Below are positions 15,916 to 20,558 of a stretch of DNA of 20,558 nucleotides, in pieces. The first letter of the stretch is position 1. Each line of letters opens with the position of its first letter. The stretch is from an uncultured Bacilli bacterium. Its GTDB lineage: Bacteria; Bacillota_I; Bacilli_A; RF39; UBA660. The DNA lies in assembly GCA_948479395.1 (NCBI GenBank), contig CAOLUI010000018.1:1-20558 (forward strand), written 5' to 3'. The notes under the pieces are model-generated. The model had not been told where the DNA came from and ran no database searches. It worked only from the letters and a program-made list of their open reading frames with translations. Made by a program: the position numbers and the translations under genes.

Positions 15916-18096
15916 TTAAATATTTAATGGACTCATATCAATTTCCAAATTAACTTTATTATTTAAAACAAACATTTTATCTAAATCATTTAAAACCTTG
16001 ACTAACTTATCATCAAAACGATACTTAATAATAATTCCAAAACGATAAACATTATTTACCTTAAACACATTGGCCGTTGTTGGTCCTAAAACTAAAGATT
16101 TTTCGTCAATATTTCTTCTTAAATAACTCACCACTTTTATCGCTTCTTTACTGCACAATTCATAATCTTTACTCATTACTTTTAAACTCACTAAATAATA
16201 ATAAGGAGGATACTTTAATTTTTTACGAATATTCATCTCATAATTATAAAATTTTTCATAATTTTGTTCTGCTGCACATTTCAATACAAAATTATCTTTG
16301 TTAAATGTTTGAATAACAACATTCCCGACAGTATTACTTCTTCCCGCTCTGCCAGCCGCTTGATATAGTAAAGCAAAAGTTTTTTCTCCACTTCGAAAAT
16401 CAGGTATATTTAAAGTTGTATCAGCGTTTATAATACCAACTACCGAAACTAAAGGAAAATCAAGTCCTTTACTAATCATCTGTGTTCCTACTAAAATATC
16501 ATATTCATGATTTTTAAACTTTTCAATTATTTTTTCATGGCCATTTTTCTTATTTGTTGTATCCGCATCCATTCGTAAAACCTTTAAATTAGGATATAAT
16601 TTTTTTATCTCTTCTTCTACTTTTTCTGTTCCATAACCATAAAAATTTAAATCTTCCTGACATTTAGGACACTTATTTTTCTTAAAAATTGTATAACCAC
16701 AATAATGACAACGCAAATTATCCTTTGATTTATGATACGTAAGCGTAATATCACAATTAGGACATTTATACGTAAATCCACAATTACCACATGTAATAGT
16801 AGTTGAAAATCCTCTTCTATTTAAAAGTAGTATAATTTGTTCTTCCCGACTTATAGCACTCTCAATTTCAACCATCAATCTTTCACTAAACAAATAATTG
16901 CCTTTTTTTATTTCTTCTGCCATATCAACAATAATACAATTAGGTAAAGAAGCATTATTAACTCTCTTTTCTAACTTTAACAATTTATATATATTCTTAC
17001 CCGCTCTAGCCATCTTCTCAAGCGTTGGTGTAGCACTTCCAAGGATCACGGGAATATTATTAAGCTCTGCTCTAAACTCTGCCACATCAATAGCATTATA
17101 TTTAGGAGAATTTTCTTGTTTATAAGAATCTGAGTGTTCTTCATCAATAATAATAATTCCTAAATTCTTTAAAGGAGCAAATACTGCACTCCTAGCTCCT
17201 ACTACTATTTTAGCTTCTTCTCTTACTATTTTACGCCATTCATCAAAACGTTCCCCATCTGATAATCCACTGTGTAAAAGCGCTACATTTCCACCAAAAC
17301 GAGCTTTAAAATTAAAAACAAATTGCGGCGTCAAACTAATTTCTGGAACTAAAACAATCGCCGTTTGATTATTTTTTATAACTTCTTCAATTACTTGCAT
17401 ATATACTTCAGTTTTCCCACTACCAGTTACCCCATATAATAAATATTTTTGAAACTTTCCCAAATTACTAGTTATTTCTTTAAAAACCTTTAATTGTTCT
17501 TCATTTAAAACTTTCTTTTGCTTATCTAAAACATTTATTTCCTTTAAACGATAAACTTCCTCTTCTTCTTCCCTAATAATTTGCTTTTTTAATAAAGTAT
17601 TAACACTTGATAGTGATATTAAACTCGCTTCTTTTTTTAAAGCAGAACCATCACTTATTAAATCAATTATCTCCTTTTGTTTTTTACTACTACAAAGACT
17701 AAGAGCTTTATCATAAGCCATATTTAAAACTAAATTTATTTGATATTTTTTATTTATATTAGTTTTAATTGAGGCCTTTAACGCTTTGGGAAGCATTACT
17801 TGAATTGAAGACGACATACTACACAAAGTACTTTCTCTAATAAATTCTCCAATCTTAATTAATTCTTCATTTAAAACAATCTCTTCATCAACAATATCTA
17901 TTATTTCTAAAACTTTAATATCATCTTTAGGTCTTGAATTTATTTTTAAAATAAACCCTTCCAAAACTCTTTTATTAAATGGTACTTTTACTCTTTTTCC
18001 CACTGCAATCTGCTTAACTAAATTTTTAGGTACTATATATGTATATGTTTGATCAGTATGTTTATTTTTTAATTCAAGCAAAACATCAATATACAT
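15916..18096 (-). CDS. priA: Primosomal replication protein PriA (replication restart helicase)
   Basis: 3'-5' DNA helicase that reloads the replisome at stalled forks. 726 residues from this start. N-terminal DNA-binding domain, then Walker A G-V-T-G-S-G-K-T (222-229), D-E-E-H (318-321), and a zinc module with eight Cys (436, 439, 445, 448, 463, 466, 476, 479) between the helicase lobes. Lobe 2 holds G-T-Q-M-I-S-K-G-L-D-F and Q-A-A-G-R-A-G-R. I chose ATG 18096 because GGTGA lies five bases upstream; the ATG at 18108 sits only a few bases after the -10 box (18113-18118) and would be at or before the transcript start. The gene is followed by fmt, as in B. subtilis minus def. Confidence 0.96.
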   Translation of the reverse strand: MYIDVLLELKNKHTDQTYTYIVPKNLVKQIAVGKRVKVPFNKRVLEGFILKINSRPKDDIKVLEIIDIVDEEIVLNEELIKIGEFIRESTLCSMSSSIQVMLPKALKASIKTNINKKYQINLVLNMAYDKALSLCSSKKQKEIIDLISDGSALKKEASLISLSSVNTLLKKQIIREEEEEVYRLKEINVLDKQKKVLNEEQLKVFKEITSNLGKFQKYLLYGVTGSGKTEVYMQVIEEVIKNNQTAIVLVPEISLTPQFVFNFKARFGGNVALLHSGLSDGERFDEWRKIVREEAKIVVGARSAVFAPLKNLGIIIIDEEHSDSYKQENSPKYNAIDVAEFRAELNNIPVILGSATPTLEKMARAGKNIYKLLKLEKRVNNASLPNCIIVDMAEEIKKGNYLFSERLMVEIESAISREEQIILLLNRRGFSTTITCGNCGFTYKCPNCDITLTYHKSKDNLRCHYCGYTIFKKNKCPKCQEDLNFYGYGTEKVEEEIKKLYPNLKVLRMDADTTNKKNGHEKIIEKFKNHEYDILVGTQMISKGLDFPLVSVVGIINADTTLNIPDFRSGEKTFALLYQAAGRAGRSNTVGNVVIQTFNKDNFVLKCAAEQNYEKFYNYEMNIRKKLKYPPYYYLVSLKVMSKDYELCSKEAIKVVSYLRRNIDEKSLVLGPTTANVFKVNNVYRFGIIIKYRFDDKLVKVLNDLDKMFVLNNKVNLEIDMSPLNI

Positions 18097-18112
18097 TTTA
18101 ATCACCATCTTT

Positions 18113-18121
18113 ATTATATCA
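18113..18121 (-). promoter_or_regulatory. Extended -10 promoter of priA
   Basis: The minus strand reads TGATATAAT. The expected transcript start near 18106 leaves a short leader containing GGTGA before ATG 18096. Confidence 0.55.
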
Positions 18122-18137
18122 AAATATAAAACAAATT

Positions 18138-18165
18138 AAAAAATAAGTATTATTCATACCTATTT
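18138..18165 (-). terminator. Intrinsic terminator after copy C
   Basis: On the minus strand, a 10-bp stem (AAATAGGTAT / ATACTTATTT, one G-U pair, 5-base loop) runs into six T. It lies about 16 bases after the copy C stop. Confidence 0.75.
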
Positions 18166-18181
18166 GTTAACTTAATAATCT

Positions 18182-18663
18182 TTATTTCAAAACAAATGGT
18201 GAAGTACTTGAGCCTACTCCCACGTTCTCTATCCCTACACTCGAATTTAAATATACCGATGGATTTGTTACATATAAAGCTACAGTTTTTTCTGCACTTA
18301 CATTACCATTCCTATGGAAAGAAAAAACTTTGCCACCATCAGAAGAATATGGCATTATTGTCCACTGATATTCGTTTTTATACAACCAGTCATTATTCTT
18401 ACAATCACTTATACTAATTCCATCCCAACTAGCTAACCTTGTATTTAAACATGTACTTCTATCTGTTATAGAACCTCCACTTGTTGCATATCCATAATCA
18501 CTTGGATACATTAACCCTACTTTTCCTGTCCATGTCGTTGGTCTTCCTGTATATACTTTCGTTCCTCTTTCTGCTTCATAAAAATTTTTAGGTGATGAAT
18601 AATTAGCAGACCCACCTAAATTCCATACTACCTCACTTATCAAACTTTTGGCATTTTCTGTAA
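18182..18663 (-). pseudogene. Copy C, C-terminal part cut off by a frameshift
   Basis: This holds the C-terminal 150-odd residues of the surface family in a different frame from the N-terminal part (18640-19380). It contains I-S-E-V-V-W-N-L-G-G, G-L-M-Y-P-S-D-Y-G-Y-A, the third Cys pair (S-T-C-L-N, D-C-K-N-N-D-W) and the ending S-T-S-P-F-V-L-K. There is no start codon with a ribosome site, so it is unlikely to be made alone. Adding one G near 18666-18667 joins it to the upstream part and gives a 399-residue protein. Confidence 0.75.
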
Positions 18664-19380
18664 GACCGTACTACTAAAATCACATGAACCATGTGCATAA
18701 TATTCATTTGGACATGTCCCATTTGTTCTATTCCAGTATGCTTCTTCATTTAATACTTTTTGTAACTCACTTTTACTCCAATCATTAGTATCACTGTAAT
18801 TATCAAAAGCATATTTACCTATACTCTCACTTCTGATTAATTTGACTTTGTCAGACTTGCTTCCATCAGCATTCTCGATGTCTTTCATGATTCCGATTAT
18901 TCGCCATAATTCATTATTGAACTGGACATAATTGTTAGGATTTTTTCCAATATATCTTAAATTGCCAAAGTCATCTTCCACTATCTCATCTGAATAGTTA
19001 GACATCATTTTGACATAATCTACAAGTGTTCCTTCATATGTAAAATCAATATTACAACTTATTTCAGAGTTATTATTGGAATTTATATTTACTAGCCCCC
19101 ATAATTCATTATTCCACTCCGCTGTTACTCCATCTTTACAGATCACATTACTTACCTTTAAGCCACTTTCTTTTGTGGGAAAAGTATTTTTATATTTATT
19201 TCCATTTATAGTAAAAGCTATCTCATTTGTTTGTTTTGTTACACTAAAAACATCTCTATCACTCTCATATAAGTTATTACTCTTATATGCTACAAGACCC
19301 CCCCCCAGGATAGCTGTTAATCCTAGTGCTAGGAGGGTTTTCTTTAGTTTTTTATTCTTTTTAAAACTTTTTAATCTCAT
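18640..19380 (-). CDS. Surface-family protein copy C, N-terminal part; switch tract ON but frameshifted downstream
   Basis: ATG 19380, with AGAGGGA upstream. Residues 1-13 are basic, about 14-32 hydrophobic (export signal or anchor). The G tract at 19298-19306 has nine G, so the frame stays open (L-G-G-G-L-V-A-Y-K). The body carries the first Cys pair (V-I-C-K-D, I-S-C-N-I-D-F), A-E-W...L-W-G-L, D-D-F-G-N-L-R-Y-I-G, W-R-I-I-G and the second Cys pair (G-T-C-P-N, G-S-C-D-F). Relative to copies B and D the codon for Gly in S-T-G-L-T-E lacks one G (18666-18667), so the frame leaves the family sequence and ends after V-L-Q-K-M-P-K-V. This is a 246-residue truncated product or a sequencing error. 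Function unknown. Confidence 0.75.
   Translation of the reverse strand: MRLKSFKKNKKLKKTLLALGLTAILGGGLVAYKSNNLYESDRDVFSVTKQTNEIAFTINGNKYKNTFPTKESGLKVSNVICKDGVTAEWNNELWGLVNINSNNNSEISCNIDFTYEGTLVDYVKMMSNYSDEIVEDDFGNLRYIGKNPNNYVQFNNELWRIIGIMKDIENADGSKSDKVKLIRSESIGKYAFDNYSDTNDWSKSELQKVLNEEAYWNRTNGTCPNEYYAHGSCDFSSTVLQKMPKV
19298..19306 (-). repeat. Poly-G tract (G9), frame-switch site of copy C
   Basis: Nine C on the plus strand; the coding strand reads CTG-GGG-GGG-GGT and is in frame. One base shorter than the tract of copy B. Confidence 0.9.
19321..19334. repeat. Inverted repeat next to the G tract, copy C
   Basis: TCCTAG-TG-CTAGGA, identical to 8832-8845 of copy B and at the same distance from the G tract. 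Confidence 0.5.
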
Positions 19381-19404
19381 TTTTTCCCTCTTTCTATTAT
19401 CCCA

Positions 19405-19413
19405 ATTTTATCA
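19405..19413 (-). promoter_or_regulatory. Extended -10 promoter of copy C
   Basis: The minus strand reads TGATAAAAT, one mismatch from the other copies, followed by AATAGAAAGAGGGAA and ATG 19380. It gives copy C its own promoter behind copy D; no clear terminator is seen after copy D. Confidence 0.5.
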
Positions 19414-19449
19414 TATTCAAATTTCTTTGCCAAGAAAAATTTTTTTTAC

Positions 19450-20558
19450 TTATTTTAATCTAAATGGAGAGGTACTCGAACCATCGTTACCTACTAATAT
19501 TTTTAATTCAGAATTCAAATAAACTGTGGGATACACATTATTTGCATTTTTAAGAATGTATGAATCCATTACCATTCTATTTGTGGCTATCTCTACTACA
19601 CCCGAAAAAGATTTTCTTGAAGTCATTGTCCATTTATTATTATTGAGCCAGTTATTATTATAACAATCACTTAATCTATAAATTTCAAATAATTTAGTAT
19701 CTAAACAAGTAGTTCTATCTGTTGTAGACCCTCCACTTGTCGCATATCCATAATCACTTGGGTATATTAAGCCCACACGCCCTGTCCATGTCGTTGGATG
19801 TCCACTATATACATCTGTTCCTCTTTCGGAATTATAACAATCTTTTGTATTGGGAACATCATAAGTACTTCCTGAAATATCTCCCAAGTTCCACACACTT
19901 TCACTTATCATGCTTTTAGCCTCTTCAGTTAATCCTGTATTACTAAAATCACATGTATCTACGTCTAATCTTGATCCATATTCACCATATAGACAATTGC
20001 CACTTGTTCGATTATAATATATTCCTTCATTTAACATCTTCTGTAAAGCACTATTTTTCCAATTATTTTCGCCATAAGTTTCATCTGAACTTTTGGCATT
20101 ATTCCATGGAGAATATTTTAAATTCTCATTTCTTATTAGTTTAATTTTATCTGACTTTGTTCCATTTGGATTTTCAACGTCTTTCATGACTCCGATTATC
20201 CGCCATAATTCATTATTAAATAATACATAATTATTAGGATTGGCTCCAATGTACCTTAAATTGCCATAATCATCTTCCACTAACTCACTTGATTCTAAAT
20301 TCTTTAAATATTCTATTAATGTTGGTTCTTTAAAATCAACACTGCATTTTACTTTTGGTTGTTTTAAATTGAGAATAATTTGCCAATTTTCATAATCCCA
20401 TTTTCCAATTGCAGTTTCACCACAATCTATTTTTACAAAATAATTTTGCGTTTTCTCAGGAACTTCGTTTACTGATGTTCCGTTAACTTTAATAGCTAAT
20501 TCTAAATCATTACTTCTAAAATTAGGTATCTTTCCTCTTAAAATATTATAACTTTTTG
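19450..20558 (-). CDS. Surface-family protein copy D (N-terminus beyond right edge)
   Basis: The frame is open from the window edge to a TAA at 19450 (368 codons visible); the GTG at 20280 is an internal Val codon of L-V-E-D-D-Y-G-N and not a start. It carries the family body: first Cys pair (I-D-C-G-E, V-K-C-S-V-D-F), W-R-I-I-G, second pair (G-N-C-L-Y, D-T-C-D-F), T-G-L-T-E-E-A-K-S-M, G-L-I-Y-P-S-D-Y-G-Y-A, third pair (T-T-C-L-D, D-C-Y-N-N-N-W) and S-T-S-P-F-R-L-K. The domain before W-R-I-I-G is the most diverged of the copies. The signal and any G tract lie outside the window. It is upstream of copy C, 69 bases away. Function unknown. Confidence 0.8.
   Translation of the reverse strand, partial: KSYNILRGKIPNFRSNDLELAIKVNGTSVNEVPEKTQNYFVKIDCGETAIGKWDYENWQIILNLKQPKVKCSVDFKEPTLIEYLKNLESSELVEDDYGNLRYIGANPNNYVLFNNELWRIIGVMKDVENPNGTKSDKIKLIRNENLKYSPWNNAKSSDETYGENNWKNSALQKMLNEGIYYNRTSGNCLYGEYGSRLDVDTCDFSNTGLTEEAKSMISESVWNLGDISGSTYDVPNTKDCYNSERGTDVYSGHPTTWTGRVGLIYPSDYGYATSGGSTTDRTTCLDTKLFEIYRLSDCYNNNWLNNNKWTMTSRKSFSGVVEIATNRMVMDSYILKNANNVYPTVYLNSELKILVGNDGSSTSPFRLK

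Noticed and set aside
18097..18108. priA start at ATG 18108
   Set aside because: It sits at or before the expected transcript start; ATG 18096 has GGTGA at good spacing.
19414..19449. Terminator between copies D and C
   Set aside because: There is an imperfect AT-only inverted repeat here, but its arms need a bulge and no T-run follows, so it is not supported.
1..20558. Mycoplasma-type code with TGA as Trp
   Set aside because: TGA ends rlmN, prpC and fmt in the right places, and Trp residues in conserved motifs use TGG.

Overview
The window is AT-rich, gene-dense bacterial DNA from a low-GC Gram-positive: PolC next to DnaE, a PrkC/PrpC pair, and Bacillus-like gene order. TGA is used as a stop (rlmN, prpC, fmt) and Trp is TGG, so this is the standard code and not a Mycoplasma-type code. 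I infer a gut Bacilli or Mollicutes-like lineage (RF39/Erysipelotrichales type), from the combination of reduced ribosomal protein bL28, PolC/DnaE and the surface-protein family; this placement is not proven. Every gene except rpmB lies on the minus strand, so the text below runs right to left for transcription.

Layout. Right edge (18182-20558): two tandem members of a secreted or surface protein family (copies D and C). Next comes the housekeeping block 9056-18108: priA, then fmt, an unknown membrane-anchored protein, rlmN, prpC, prkC, rsgA and rpe, with rpmB facing rpe across a shared bidirectional terminator. This is the order of the Bacillus subtilis priA-def-fmt-rsmB-rlmN-prpC-prkC-rsgA-rpe-thiN-rpmB region, but def, rsmB and thiN are missing, and the unknown protein sits where rsmB would be. 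Then copy B of the surface family (7694-8891), the dnaE-polC operon (164-7578), and at the left edge the first 26 codons of another family member (copy A).

The most interesting content is the surface family. Copies A, B and C begin with the same module: an extended -10 promoter, a leader containing AGAAAGAGGGAA, a basic and hydrophobic N-terminus, and a G homopolymer (read on the minus strand) inside the hydrophobic segment. The tract is G10 in copy B, which ends translation four codons after the tract (OFF). It is G9 in copy C, which is in frame (ON), although copy C carries a second single-base frameshift further down. Copy A runs off the window inside its tract. These look like contingency loci that switch surface proteins by slipped-strand mispairing. 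The mature proteins share three spaced Cys pairs, a W-R-I-I-G block and a G-L-M-Y-P-S-D-Y-G-Y-A-like block; I do not recognise their function.

The housekeeping genes cover replication (PolC, DnaE, PriA), translation initiation and ribosome work (Fmt, RlmN, RsgA, bL28), Ser/Thr phospho-signalling at the cell wall (PrkC, PrpC), and the pentose phosphate pathway (Rpe). Many junctions are 4-nt ATGA-type overlaps, pointing to translational coupling. No tRNA, rRNA, CRISPR array, transposase or prophage gene was seen, and no gene-free stretch exceeds 300 bases.
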